Positions 7,375 to 15,472 of a stretch of 25,184 nucleotides of DNA are shown here, in pieces (the stretch's first letter is position 1; every line of letters starts with the position of its first letter). A model generated the notes under the pieces. It searched no databases and was not told the origin of the DNA. It worked only from the letters and a program-made list of their open reading frames with translations. Position numbers and translations under genes: made by a program. Source of the stretch: a virus; IMG/VR virus record IMGVR_UViG_3300027901_000377, positions 1 to 25,184 of that record; one strand, 5' to 3'.

Positions 7375-8043
7375 ATGGCAACTAATTTATCAGTTAGAGT
7401 GAATTATGTGGATGCTGACGTTGATTATCAGACAACTCCAGCAGACTATATCACGATGGACTTAGATAATGATTATCTCATCTGGACTGAAGGAAATGCT
7501 ACAGTAAAGGATTTGATGACCTCAGAACCTACACCTGCTGAATTGAATGAAGCTTCTACGATTATAGATAATGATGATGACAAACAGGTTAATAAATGCC
7601 TACTTATGGATTATAGCCACAATGTAGGAGGGGCTTATTACACCCATGAAGTTGTAGGAATGGGAGAAAATAAACGATACGTATACGCATTTTCTTTTGA
7701 CGGAGCAACTGCTTCTGAGCCTCAATTAGAGGCATGGGATGATGAAAATCATAATACTTATGCTAAGAACGTTTTAGGAGATGGAACTCCTGCGGATTCT
7801 ATGGTAAAAGCGGTATGTACTACAGACGCTTTACCTGGAGAAGATTGGGCTGGAACTCCCATAGCTGGAGACGCTTCAGCAAGAGTTATTCAATTAAATG
7901 CTGGAAATGGTGCATTGGGCGATGTACCAAGTGGACAAACGACTCAGGAATTATATGCTAATCTTAAAATAGTTATACCTCAAGCATATTCTATTCCGTT
8001 CATAGAAACATTTGTGCTAACATGCCGATATACTTGGAATTAA
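7375..8043 (+). CDS. Probable tail-tip or virion structural protein
   Basis: A 222-residue acidic, beta-rich protein preceded by AAAGGAG. There is no signal peptide, membrane span or enzyme motif. The N-terminus (NLSVRVNYVDADVDYQTTPA) and C-terminus (VIPQAYSIPFIETFVLTCRY) are regular beta strands, suggesting a subunit that packs into a ring or sheath. A run of aspartates (IIDNDDDKQVNK) and many Asn/Asp-Gly turns could bind calcium. It lies between the Dit-like gene and the tail-fibre-like gene, so a baseplate or adhesin-anchoring role is likely. I do not recognise a named family. Confidence 0.5.
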   Translation: MATNLSVRVNYVDADVDYQTTPADYITMDLDNDYLIWTEGNATVKDLMTSEPTPAELNEASTIIDNDDDKQVNKCLLMDYSHNVGGAYYTHEVVGMGENKRYVYAFSFDGATASEPQLEAWDDENHNTYAKNVLGDGTPADSMVKAVCTTDALPGEDWAGTPIAGDASARVIQLNAGNGALGDVPSGQTTQELYANLKIVIPQAYSIPFIETFVLTCRYTWN

Positions 8044-8054
8044 AGAGGATATTT

Positions 8055-8234
8055 ATGTATAAAAAAAGAAAACCTTTTTTTTCTAACAAAAAATGTACTT
8101 ATTGTTCCAAACAAGCTACTGCGTTTAGATTAATTAATGGAAGACATGAAATGCTTTGTGGACGTAAAGAATGTGACATTAAGTCTAGGATAAAAGCAGG
8201 GTGGTTTGGACTTAATTTATCGAAGGAGAGATAG
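8055..8234 (+). CDS. Small zinc-ribbon protein
   Basis: A 59-residue basic protein with a four-cysteine zinc site: C-T-Y-C then C-G-R-K-E-C at the far knuckle (CTYC at residues 14-17, C41 and C46). The start at 8055 (MYKKRK) is chosen over an in-frame ATG at 8022 because the earlier one lies inside the previous gene and has no ribosome site, while AGAGGA lies 5 bases before 8055. Its stop is directly followed by the next ATG. Zinc ribbons this small usually bind nucleic acid or protein. Its presence inside a tail operon is odd and its function is unknown. Confidence 0.7.
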   Translation: MYKKRKPFFSNKKCTYCSKQATAFRLINGRHEMLCGRKECDIKSRIKAGWFGLNLSKER

Positions 8235-8633
8235 ATGAAAAAAGAATCTATTTTTATTATAATCTTTGAAGATGGGACAAGATTTTTAGGCGGTACTGAC
8301 TATTTTAAAACTAAATGGACGGAGATTCCACGTAAAAAAATTAGAAGAATCTTGTATAGATTGGCTAATGGAAGTTATCTATCGATAAAAAATTTTGAAC
8401 AATATTATCATATGATAGAAGCTATAACAGATTTAAATGGAAGAAACGCAGGTAAAGTACAACTACAATATGTGTATCTTATGGGTAAAAGGAACAAAAT
8501 GGTTACAGTTTATAGAATTCCTTTATGTAATATAATAAAACAGAATTTTACTATAAAAGATATTACCAAAAAAATATATAAAGAAACAGACAAAAAAATT
8601 AAAGGACTCAATCCTGTTGGATGGGTCGGATAA
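8235..8633 (+). CDS. Protein of unknown function
   Basis: The 132-residue product is basic with mixed alpha/beta character. An N-terminal beta hairpin (SIFIIIFEDGTRFLGGTDYF) is followed by helices and further strands (VQLQYVYLMG, MVTVYRIPL) and a Lys-rich helix. There are no cysteine pairs or membrane spans. Its start directly abuts the stop of the zinc-ribbon gene, and GAAGGAGAG overlaps the end of that gene, so the two are probably co-translated and may act together. The stop lies 13 bases before the next ATG. I do not recognise a family. Confidence 0.55.
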   Translation: MKKESIFIIIFEDGTRFLGGTDYFKTKWTEIPRKKIRRILYRLANGSYLSIKNFEQYYHMIEAITDLNGRNAGKVQLQYVYLMGKRNKMVTVYRIPLCNIIKQNFTIKDITKKIYKETDKKIKGLNPVGWVG

Positions 8634-8646
8634 AGGAGGAACAAAC

Positions 8647-9111
8647 ATGAATCCAAGTAAAGATTTCCTAAAATTAACAGGAACTGTAGTTATAGAAAGA
8701 AGAAAGAAAAATGGTAAAGTTATAGACAGAGAAAATATGAAAAATCTCATTGTTAATGTTGGAAAAGAACATGTTGCAAAATTGATAGGAGGTCTTGTTA
8801 GTGGTATTAGTGAATTTCAGTCCATAGCGATTGGAACAGGAACTACAGGAGTAAGTGCTAGTGATACATCTTTAGAAACGGAAATAACTAGAGCATTAGC
8901 TACTAAAGCTTATGAAGCAGATTATAAAGCGACATTCGAATATACTTTTTCTTTCGGTTCTGGTGTTACTCATAATATTACCGAAGCTGGTTTATTTGAT
9001 AGTAATACGGAATCTGGTTCTACAATGCTTGATAGGTTTACATTCACAGCGAAAGAAGTAGATGCAGATACAGATTTATATATTAAGATAACGATTACAG
9101 TGTCTTCATAA
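8647..9111 (+). CDS. Tail fibre-like structural protein
   Basis: A 154-residue protein with the recurrent phage pattern of an N-terminal basic segment (ERRKKNGKVI), then IAIGTGTTGVSASDTSLETE, then NITEAGLFDSN and a closing beta strand (DLYIKITITV). This arrangement is common in small tail fibre or collar-type proteins of tailed phages. The start at 8647 has a near-perfect AAAGGAGG six to seven bases upstream. A longer frame from 8617 lies inside the previous gene and is not needed. The product probably sits at the tail tip next to the hub encoded downstream. Confidence 0.65.
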   Translation: MNPSKDFLKLTGTVVIERRKKNGKVIDRENMKNLIVNVGKEHVAKLIGGLVSGISEFQSIAIGTGTTGVSASDTSLETEITRALATKAYEADYKATFEYTFSFGSGVTHNITEAGLFDSNTESGSTMLDRFTFTAKEVDADTDLYIKITITVSS

Positions 9112-9136
9112 TCTTAGTGAAAGGATTTTTTAAAGT

Positions 9137-12100
9137 ATGGCTTATCAAGATTTTACAACATTTATAGAAGTTGACCCTAATAATTATTGGTCTCAAACAT
9201 CTGTAAGAAATACAGGTACTAATTTACCCTATACGGATTCTTCATATGTATATAAAGACTTAGGAGTAGATTATTTTGAAGATTTTGAACATTATTTTGA
9301 TTTTAATACTACCGATGGGGGATTTCCACTTATAGGTTATTGGGCTTTATGTAATACTCCTGGCACTTGGTATGATATGACAGTGGCTGGAGATGGTATG
9401 TATTTTCTTGCTTATGGAGGAGGATTTACTTTTGGTATTTTCACTGCTCCAAGTACATCTAAAGGAGCAATGGAAATGAGTGGTTTATCACAAGATACCA
9501 CTTATTATGTTAAAGTAGGAAGAAGTGGGACAGATATATATTATGGAATTTATCCAACAGCTAACGATAGAGAAAATGATACTAATGCTATATTTTCTAA
9601 TACATATAATAGTTGTCCTACCACAAAATATAAGTATCTTCAATGTGGTTACCCTTATGGGGTAGGAGGAGCTACTACTCAAAGTGGTTATGTTGAAAAT
9701 ATGGATTTAACCCCTGGTGCACCAGGAGAGGAAACTTTTGAAGGGGCAGATACTGTAATATTATCTGATGAAATTTTAGTAAGTCCGACAAAAGAAATTT
9801 TAAGAGTAGATGACACTATATCTTTAGACGATAGAATTATTTTCTTTAGAACTTATCACGAAGGCACTATATATTCTAATGAAACTTGGAAAGCTGAAGA
9901 TAATCCTCATGGAATAATTGGTAATGTGTCAATTGCTAATGGAGCAACATTAACCATAGAAGCTGGATGTGAGATATATTTTGAGGCAGGGACTAGAATT
10001 ACTATAATGTCCAACGGAACTGCCATAAAAGTAGATGGAACAGAAGAAAATCCTATTTTATTTACTTCCGCTAATAAATTACCATTATATGGAGGCAATC
10101 CTGCAAAAGGAGATTGGGAATATATTAACGATGGGAATGTAACGACTCCAAAAACTTCTTATGTACATTATGCCATAGTAGAATATGCAGGTCAGGGTTC
10201 AGTAACTGCAATACGACATATTCCAGAAGTAAAAAATTGTATTATTAGGCATTGTAATGGAGCGGGGATTGAACCTTATAATAATACTGATATTTACATA
10301 GAAAATAATATTATTTACGATGTTAATCTTGGAATTTATTGTGGTTGGGGATTAAATTCTACAATAGATATTCAATACAATTTAATTTACGATACTGTTA
10401 CAGAAGCTATTGAAATAGGAGGAAGTCAAGATTACAATGGAAATATAAATATTATTAATAACACATTAGTTGGCTCTGGTTCTGATGAAGGAATATTTTT
10501 CAACGATGCCGATGGTATTGGAACTGCTTATGTACATAATAATATTATATATGATTGGGATACTGGAATAAAAGAAACCGATTCCAATATTTCATTTGAC
10601 GTGGATTATAATGATTATTATAGCTGTAACACTAACGTAGATGGAGTAAGTGCAGGAACTAATTCTATTACAAGTGACCCTGAATTTATTAATATCTCAG
10701 AGGATAATTATCTTATTCGTACTTCGTCTCCTTGTGCATTTAGCGGTAATGAAACTTATGACCATTATATAGGATATGACATCAACTTCGTTCCTGTATT
10801 TTTAGATGACCAAATCACTCTATTAAGAGATGATTCTGTAACTAGTCAAGAAGAAGATGAAGCTACTATAACAATAGGAGATGAATTTGAATTCTTAGCC
10901 ACTGTTAGGAAAGATATTAGTCAAAAAATTCGAACAGTAAAAGAAGAAGAAATTGATATAGACCAAAAGTTCAATACTGCTGTCAGGTCTACTTCTTATT
11001 TTGTTAATTTAATGTCTGCGGTTAATGGAGATATTTCCGATTTTGATAATGATATTCGTACTCTCGCAGAAAGCACTAATAATGTAGATAACGACGTAAG
11101 GGTATTAGCAGATTATCAAGTACCTGGAGATACAGGATTTCAATCTTTAGGAAAAGAGTATGTTAAAGTATATATAGGAGGAAGCGAACAAACAGATTTG
11201 AATGTAGACAGTATAAGTATTACTAAGATTGTAAATGGAGCACATACAGCGACTTTTGAATTAGGAAGAGCTTACGATTCCACAAAACCATCAGTAGAAT
11301 CTGTTGTCACGATTTATTATCATAACTGGCTATTATATAAAGGATATATTACTTCTATTACCCCTGCGAGCACTCCAGAGGCAATTAGAATAAATTGCAA
11401 TAATCTATATTGGAAAGAAAATAGAGAAAAACTTTACTTTTTTGTCGGACATGAACCAGTGGATAATAAGGAAAAGTATTATTATAATATTTCAACAGCA
11501 TTAACAAACGAACTAGGATGGTCTCCTGGAATAGGAAATTTTATTCCACAGACAATGAATTTATTCGGAATTGGAAAATCCGAAGTAACTACCGATTTAA
11601 TTACGAATTGTGGGAATTATGGGTGGTATTATGATAAGGATGAAAATAAAAAATTATGGACAGCAGGAAGAGGTTCGATTATAGATTTAGAACGTCAAGA
11701 AATTGGAAAAAATTTAGGATTATATCAAGTATTAAGGCATCAATTCACTGAAGATATATCTACTATAGTAAACAAATTAAGAGTACAAATGGGCGATAAA
11801 GTTATTCGTAATTTTAATGATACGGGAGAAACCAAAGAATATCCGTCTTTTATGTACGAAAATATCAATACTGCTGTTAATCCAGATTGGGATGAAGATT
11901 ATGAAGTTTTATCTAAAAATTCCGATAATGGTTACGGATGGGATTGGCATAAAACAGAAGATAATGAAAAATACAAAACAGTTTTTACTAAATATGAACT
12001 TCCTTTTTTAAATCCAGAATCAGAATCATGGACAGACCGTTATCCTCCTCAAGTAGAAGTAATATTACCTTACAGTTTGTGGTGGGAATGTTCTTTAAAT

Positions 12101-12745
12101 GAAGGAGTTTTAACGGAAGGATTCACTATAGACTATGACAATCAAAAATTAATATTTAATGAACCTATTTATCTTTTTATAAAAAACGATTATGGAGAAA
12201 TTGAAGAAATAAGAGCACCTATGATTAGATTGAAATTATGGAAAAAAAAGTATTATTCTAATACTGATGACGAATCTGAAGACCCCGAAATTGATATTTC
12301 TAATCCCTTATTATTTATAACTGATAAAGTAGGCACATATTCAGAAACTATTATAGATTTATTACAACTAACAAATTTATCTATTCAAATCGGAGGTTCT
12401 TATTTAGATGCCGATGGAAATAGGATAATTGTACCTTCTTGGGATGATACAGATTTCGCTGAAGATTTGGCATATTGGCAATTAAGTAATAGTGCTTATA
12501 AATCTATCAGAGGGTCTATCGATGTAACTTTAGATAGTGCAGTAACTTATGGGATAGAATTATCTAATAGAATTCAAATAGATGGAGTTACTGAGAATCC
12601 TTTGAATATAATTTCTATGACATATAATATGTCGAATTTCCAAGTAACTATCCAATTACAAAATGGGCAATATTATAGAAGAAAAATGTCTATTCCTAAT
12701 CATTTCGTTCCTGATAATAGGGCAAGGTTTCGTTTTACAACGTAG
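9137..12745 (+). CDS. Tail hub (Tal/gp27-like) with N-terminal lectin-like and beta-helix domains
   Basis: A 1202-residue multidomain virion protein. Residues about 1-195 form a concanavalin-like beta-sandwich (DFTTFIEVDPN at the start, DFEHYFDF, GLSQDTTYYVKV, SGYVENMDL at the end), a module I know from many metagenomic surface proteins. Residues about 205-245 are short repeats (VILSDEILV, TISLDDRII). Residues about 260-540 are a right-handed parallel beta-helix with Asn-rich turns (IENNIIYDVN, IQYNLIYDTV, NIINNTLVGS, VHNNIIYDWD). Residues about 600-665 hold Asp/Asn repeats (DNDIRTLAES, DNDVRVLADY). From about 669 to 1202 the chain matches the gp27-like hub (VKVYIGG, LLYKGYITSI, INCNNLYW). 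It would cap the tube and bind or process a host glycan. The domain order is the reverse of usual Tal proteins. Confidence 0.75.
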   Translation: MAYQDFTTFIEVDPNNYWSQTSVRNTGTNLPYTDSSYVYKDLGVDYFEDFEHYFDFNTTDGGFPLIGYWALCNTPGTWYDMTVAGDGMYFLAYGGGFTFGIFTAPSTSKGAMEMSGLSQDTTYYVKVGRSGTDIYYGIYPTANDRENDTNAIFSNTYNSCPTTKYKYLQCGYPYGVGGATTQSGYVENMDLTPGAPGEETFEGADTVILSDEILVSPTKEILRVDDTISLDDRIIFFRTYHEGTIYSNETWKAEDNPHGIIGNVSIANGATLTIEAGCEIYFEAGTRITIMSNGTAIKVDGTEENPILFTSANKLPLYGGNPAKGDWEYINDGNVTTPKTSYVHYAIVEYAGQGSVTAIRHIPEVKNCIIRHCNGAGIEPYNNTDIYIENNIIYDVNLGIYCGWGLNSTIDIQYNLIYDTVTEAIEIGGSQDYNGNINIINNTLVGSGSDEGIFFNDADGIGTAYVHNNIIYDWDTGIKETDSNISFDVDYNDYYSCNTNVDGVSAGTNSITSDPEFINISEDNYLIRTSSPCAFSGNETYDHYIGYDINFVPVFLDDQITLLRDDSVTSQEEDEATITIGDEFEFLATVRKDISQKIRTVKEEEIDIDQKFNTAVRSTSYFVNLMSAVNGDISDFDNDIRTLAESTNNVDNDVRVLADYQVPGDTGFQSLGKEYVKVYIGGSEQTDLNVDSISITKIVNGAHTATFELGRAYDSTKPSVESVVTIYYHNWLLYKGYITSITPASTPEAIRINCNNLYWKENREKLYFFVGHEPVDNKEKYYYNISTALTNELGWSPGIGNFIPQTMNLFGIGKSEVTTDLITNCGNYGWYYDKDENKKLWTAGRGSIIDLERQEIGKNLGLYQVLRHQFTEDISTIVNKLRVQMGDKVIRNFNDTGETKEYPSFMYENINTAVNPDWDEDYEVLSKNSDNGYGWDWHKTEDNEKYKTVFTKYELPFLNPESESWTDRYPPQVEVILPYSLWWECSLNEGVLTEGFTIDYDNQKLIFNEPIYLFIKNDYGEIEEIRAPMIRLKLWKKKYYSNTDDESEDPEIDISNPLLFITDKVGTYSETIIDLLQLTNLSIQIGGSYLDADGNRIIVPSWDDTDFAEDLAYWQLSNSAYKSIRGSIDVTLDSAVTYGIELSNRIQIDGVTENPLNIISMTYNMSNFQVTIQLQNGQYYRRKMSIPNHFVPDNRARFRFTT

Positions 12746-12764
12746 CCTTAGAAAGGTTTAATAA

Positions 12765-13487
12765 ATGACTATTAACGAAGAAATAAAACAATTAAAACAA
12801 CAGATAGCCTCTCTACAATCTAAAGTAAATGATTTATCTAAAAATTTAGAAAATAAATCTATCGTTCCTTATTCTAAAGTAAAAAATATAGATATGAGTC
12901 AAGTTATGCCTGTAGACCCTAAAGTAGGATTTGGATTAGGTATTTTACCCTGGAATGATGCTGAAATAATAAAACCTCCTTCTAATGCTCAACCAGAAGA
13001 ACCTAGTAAAGGATATAATAAACATGGACATTCTAGATACGCTGGTGGAGCTTTAGATATATCAACTTTAGAATTAGTAGAATATGAAACTGATGACAAC
13101 GGTAATTTATTAGATGAAGAAGGAGAAATTTTAAATAAACATACTCAGCAATTTTGGTCAAGAAATGGAAAGGTTAAAACCGTTGAAAAAAAGACAGAAG
13201 ATGGACAAAGTGAATTTATTCCTAAAATAGGTAATTTAGACATTGAGTTTGATGTATCAACACAAAAATGGGTAGCTGGAGGTAAATATATAGATGTTGA
13301 AAATACTTATTTAGTTCGTAAAGACCCCGAAACTGGAGAGATTATGACTACAGGTGAAGATGAAGTAGAAATGAAATCACCGTTACTTGATACTTCAGAT
13401 GATAGTAAAAGTAGCGTGGTATGGGATGATGAAGCTAATGTTTGGAGATTCTATGCGGTATTCGCTGAAGACCCTGCACAGGAGTAA
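12765..13487 (+). CDS. Virion protein with N-terminal coiled coil
   Basis: A 240-residue acidic protein. Residues about 1-32 form a clear heptad coiled coil (NEEIKQLKQQIASLQSKVND), likely to trimerise the chain. A Pro-rich linker follows, then a conserved-looking segment HGHSRYAGGALDISTLELVE at about 86-105, and then a beta-rich C-terminal part with two VWDDE/WVAGG-like strand pairs (about 170-235). It follows the hub gene by 20 bases and precedes the last tail gene by 4. Coiled coil plus beta-rich tip suggests a short tail-tip fibre or connector. I know no named family with certainty. Confidence 0.55.
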   Translation: MTINEEIKQLKQQIASLQSKVNDLSKNLENKSIVPYSKVKNIDMSQVMPVDPKVGFGLGILPWNDAEIIKPPSNAQPEEPSKGYNKHGHSRYAGGALDISTLELVEYETDDNGNLLDEEGEILNKHTQQFWSRNGKVKTVEKKTEDGQSEFIPKIGNLDIEFDVSTQKWVAGGKYIDVENTYLVRKDPETGEIMTTGEDEVEMKSPLLDTSDDSKSSVVWDDEANVWRFYAVFAEDPAQE

Positions 13488-13490
13488 ATT

Positions 13491-14672
13491 ATGGCAACTA
13501 TTTACAGATGTCCTTTTTGTTATAATAATTATACCATAAATGAAGAGGGAGAAATAGAAAGCTCTTCCTTTGAACATGACCCTATACTTACCAAATCTGG
13601 TACTAAATATACTTTAGAATCAGAAGACGGAGGAGTAACTTGGAATTGGATTAATCATGAAAACGATGAAAATTTTATTCCTAATTTTCAAGGACTAGAA
13701 CGTCTTCAAAATAATCATATTATAGAAATACAAGAAGAATGGAATTCCGTTCAACAGATTTATATAGTTGAAGCAGAACGAATTGAATTAGATATAGTAG
13801 AAGAAGATATTATAGATAGATTTAATAAAAAGCATATTAGAGATTTGAGAAATGTTGTTACAAAAGTTCTAGCAAAATTTGCTATAGGATGGGCTGGTTT
13901 TTTTAATTATGCTATTTTAAAATGGATGGGCACATATCAGACCAATTGGCATGACCCCGATTTAGATAATTATAAAGGACGGATTAAAAATGTTCATATA
14001 GAAGATTTTAGACATCATTATAAAGTAATGGGTGCTAATCCTGTACCTCATCCAACACTTCAAGAAGATATAGAATCTGATAGTAATTCTACTTTTGTTG
14101 AAGGTACTGTTCCTCCCTGGTATTGGAGTAATTCTACTACTTGGCCTTTAGATATAGGATATAACGATGACGACCCTGAAAATCCTTACTATCATTGGGG
14201 ATTGTCATATCATGCACAATCTGGAACAATATACGATGGAACTAGAATAGATACCGACCATTATATTCATTCTGTAACTGAAAATTTTCAAAATCAATAT
14301 CCAGAAGCTAATTTTTCTTTTTCTAAATCTATACCCAATTTAACTCCTCCTTCTGATATTATTAGTTATACTAAATCATCTGAACAAGAAAGAATTAATA
14401 CTAAAGAATACGAAGGTAGTTATGGAACTATTACTAGGGGAGGTATTAATGGATATAGGATAGATTATTATCAATCTCCAGATTATCCCGATTACGCTAC
14501 TGATGGTACAATAGTTCAAACAGATTATGGAGATATTTCTGAATATGAAATAATTGTTCATTTACATTGGTCTTTAGTTGATAGTTATATAGATTATTAT
14601 GGATATGATTATGCTGTGATGAAATTGACAGGTGCTTTAAGTAAGGAAATCGGAGTTCCCAAGTGGGATTAA
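13491..14672 (+). CDS. Probable tail-tip / receptor-contact protein
   Basis: A 393-residue acidic protein, last gene of the tail operon. It opens with one CPFC knuckle (residues 7-10) that lacks a second pair, so a full zinc ribbon is doubtful. Residues about 100-150 are helical with a moderately hydrophobic stretch (KVLAKFAIGWAGFFNYAILK). The rest is rich in Trp, Tyr, Asn, Asp and His (VPPWYWSNSTTWPLDIGY, YYHWGLSYHAQSGTIYDG), typical of carbohydrate- or protein-binding tip proteins. It ends GALSKEIGVPKWD. The ATG follows the previous stop by 3 bases, with an AGGAG site inside that gene's last codons. Role inferred from position and composition only. Confidence 0.5.
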   Translation: MATIYRCPFCYNNYTINEEGEIESSSFEHDPILTKSGTKYTLESEDGGVTWNWINHENDENFIPNFQGLERLQNNHIIEIQEEWNSVQQIYIVEAERIELDIVEEDIIDRFNKKHIRDLRNVVTKVLAKFAIGWAGFFNYAILKWMGTYQTNWHDPDLDNYKGRIKNVHIEDFRHHYKVMGANPVPHPTLQEDIESDSNSTFVEGTVPPWYWSNSTTWPLDIGYNDDDPENPYYHWGLSYHAQSGTIYDGTRIDTDHYIHSVTENFQNQYPEANFSFSKSIPNLTPPSDIISYTKSSEQERINTKEYEGSYGTITRGGINGYRIDYYQSPDYPDYATDGTIVQTDYGDISEYEIIVHLHWSLVDSYIDYYGYDYAVMKLTGALSKEIGVPKWD

Positions 14673-14692
14673 TTTCTTCCCATTCAGACGCT

Positions 14693-14854
14693 TCACTCGC
14701 CTCTCGGCTCGTTCCGTCTACGTCCTCTAATATCAACGTTCCACGTCTTTTCGTATTCTTTCCTATTAACGATTATACCGCCACAACGTAAACATTCCTC
14801 ATGACACGCTAAATACGTCTTTTTACAATCTAAACATATATAATTCCAGTCCAT
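14693..14854 (-). CDS. Zinc-ribbon microprotein (53 aa)
   Basis: Read on the minus strand, ATG at 14854 opens a 53-residue frame with two CxxC knuckles, CLDC (residues 7-10) and CLRC (21-24), plus an extra Cys17, and a basic C-terminus (IRGRRRNEPRGE). This is a compact rubredoxin-type zinc ribbon. AGAGGTAAT before the start is a usable ribosome site. It is the last gene of the minus-strand block and ends 20 bases from the converging tail operon. The plus-strand terminator lies just upstream of its start, so tail transcripts cross it in antisense. Function unknown, with a nucleic-acid- or polymerase-binding adaptor possible. Confidence 0.7.
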   Translation of the reverse strand: MDWNYICLDCKKTYLACHEECLRCGGIIVNRKEYEKTWNVDIRGRRRNEPRGE

Positions 14855-14875
14855 ATTACCTCTAAACGTTGTTTA

Positions 14876-14901
14876 AAGCCCCTATAAGGGGCTTATTTTT
14901 T
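14876..14901 (+). terminator. Intrinsic terminator of the tail operon
   Basis: AAGCCCC (14876-14882) pairs perfectly with GGGGCTT (14888-14894) around TATAA, followed by A and six T (14896-14901). This is a textbook rho-independent terminator for plus-strand transcription. It lies 204 bases after the last tail gene. On the minus strand the hairpin is followed only by TTTAAAC, so it would act weakly on the opposing transcripts, in the leader of the zinc-ribbon gene. Confidence 0.8.
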
Positions 14902-14982
14902 ATATACGACACTTACCCCTATTTACGGTTTTACGCCTCGCTACGCTTATCCTAGCTTCACCAGTGACCTATTAAGGGGTAT

Positions 14983-15135
14983 TTATTCCTCTATATCAGT
15001 AATTTCGGTATCGTGATATATTTCTTCATACTGTTTATAATTACCTCCAGTAAACATATTTTCAGCTTCAATGTCATCTTCTGCTTCTATATCTACTGTA
15101 TAGAGACGTGAGAAATAAATTCTATACTTTGGCAT
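14983..15135 (-). CDS. Small acidic protein (50 aa)
   Basis: The frame starts at ATG 15135 with AAGGAGA seven bases upstream and encodes 50 residues. A beta-strand pair (KYRIYFSRLYTVDIEAED) is followed by an acidic helix and tail (DIEAENMF ... DTEITDIEE). The shape, a strand, an 'EAED-xxEAE' turn and a helix, resembles the small DpnD/PcfM-like proteins found in phages and plasmids, but the match is by eye and weak. It follows the 59-residue zinc-ribbon gene by 10 bases. The gap of 128 bases after it, 14855-14982, holds the tail-operon terminator and no further gene. Confidence 0.6.
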   Translation of the reverse strand: MPKYRIYFSRLYTVDIEAEDDIEAENMFTGGNYKQYEEIYHDTEITDIEE

Positions 15136-15145
15136 TTTTTTCTCC

Positions 15146-15325
15146 TTAAAATTCGTTATAATGTTTTTGTATATATTCTAATAAACAATCAATATTACAA
15201 AAATCCCATTTAGAAGTCGTACTTTGTAAATATATATTTTTACGACTCAATTCATATTTATTATAATTATTTTCGATATTTAAAAGTTTATCGCAATTAT
15301 CACATCTTATTTCTCTTTTTTCCAT
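15146..15325 (-). CDS. Zinc-binding microprotein (59 aa)
   Basis: The 59-residue frame begins at ATG 15325 behind AAGGAAAA. It has a CDNC knuckle at residues 8-11 and a second pair C43-x3-C47 (FCNIDCLLEYI), the spacing seen in FCS/MYM-type or treble-clef zinc fingers in which the second knuckle caps a helix. Between them lies a charged strand region (YELSRKNIYLQSTTSKWDF). It overlaps the end of the 36-residue gene before it by 19 bases and runs into the next ribosome site. Function is unknown. Such proteins often mediate protein or nucleic acid contacts in phage takeover. Confidence 0.65.
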   Translation of the reverse strand: MEKREIRCDNCDKLLNIENNYNKYELSRKNIYLQSTTSKWDFCNIDCLLEYIQKHYNEF

Positions 15326-15417
15326 ATTTTCCTTTTCTTTTTATAACATTTATTCCACATTCCTTTAACAGTTTTAGTTATATTACAACAATGAGGGCAT
15401 AGAGTTCTTTCTTCCAT
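15307..15417 (-). CDS. Possible zinc-finger microprotein (36 aa)
   Basis: ATG at 15417 lies directly behind GAGGAAT and opens 36 codons. The product has CPHCC near residues 7-11, one further Cys24, and a very basic C-terminus (KKKRKIWKKEK). Only three or four possible metal ligands are present, so a full zinc site is uncertain. It overlaps the next gene by 19 bases. The good ribosome site and its place in a run of similar genes support it, but its small size leaves doubt. Confidence 0.45.
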   Translation of the reverse strand: MEERTLCPHCCNITKTVKGMWNKCYKKKRKIWKKEK

Positions 15418-15449
15418 TATTCCTCATAATATAGAGTATAAAAACGTCC
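15417..15449 (-). pseudogene. Remnant resembling the C-terminus of the PD-(D/E)XK gene
   Basis: A start-less frame ends here with GRFYTLYYEE and a stop, close to GRSYALYYEE near the end of the nuclease gene. At DNA level 14 bases are identical (15420-15433 and 15683-15696). It may be the tail of a duplicated, deleted copy. The same bases also supply the ribosome site of the 36-residue gene, so chance or selection for that site is an alternative. Confidence 0.3.
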
Positions 15450-15472
15450 CACGTAGCTCTTTATATAAACTA

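Noticed and set aside
11817-12011. Small plus-strand frame inside the hub gene
   Set aside because: It is a shifted frame of the hub coding sequence without a ribosome site, and its Lys/Ile-rich product is what a shifted A+T-rich gene yields.
14880-15000. Possible tRNA or long-range stem (TACCCC ... GGGGTA)
   Set aside because: The arms are only 6 bp and about 60 bases apart, there is no cloverleaf, and no T-loop or anticodon stem can be drawn.
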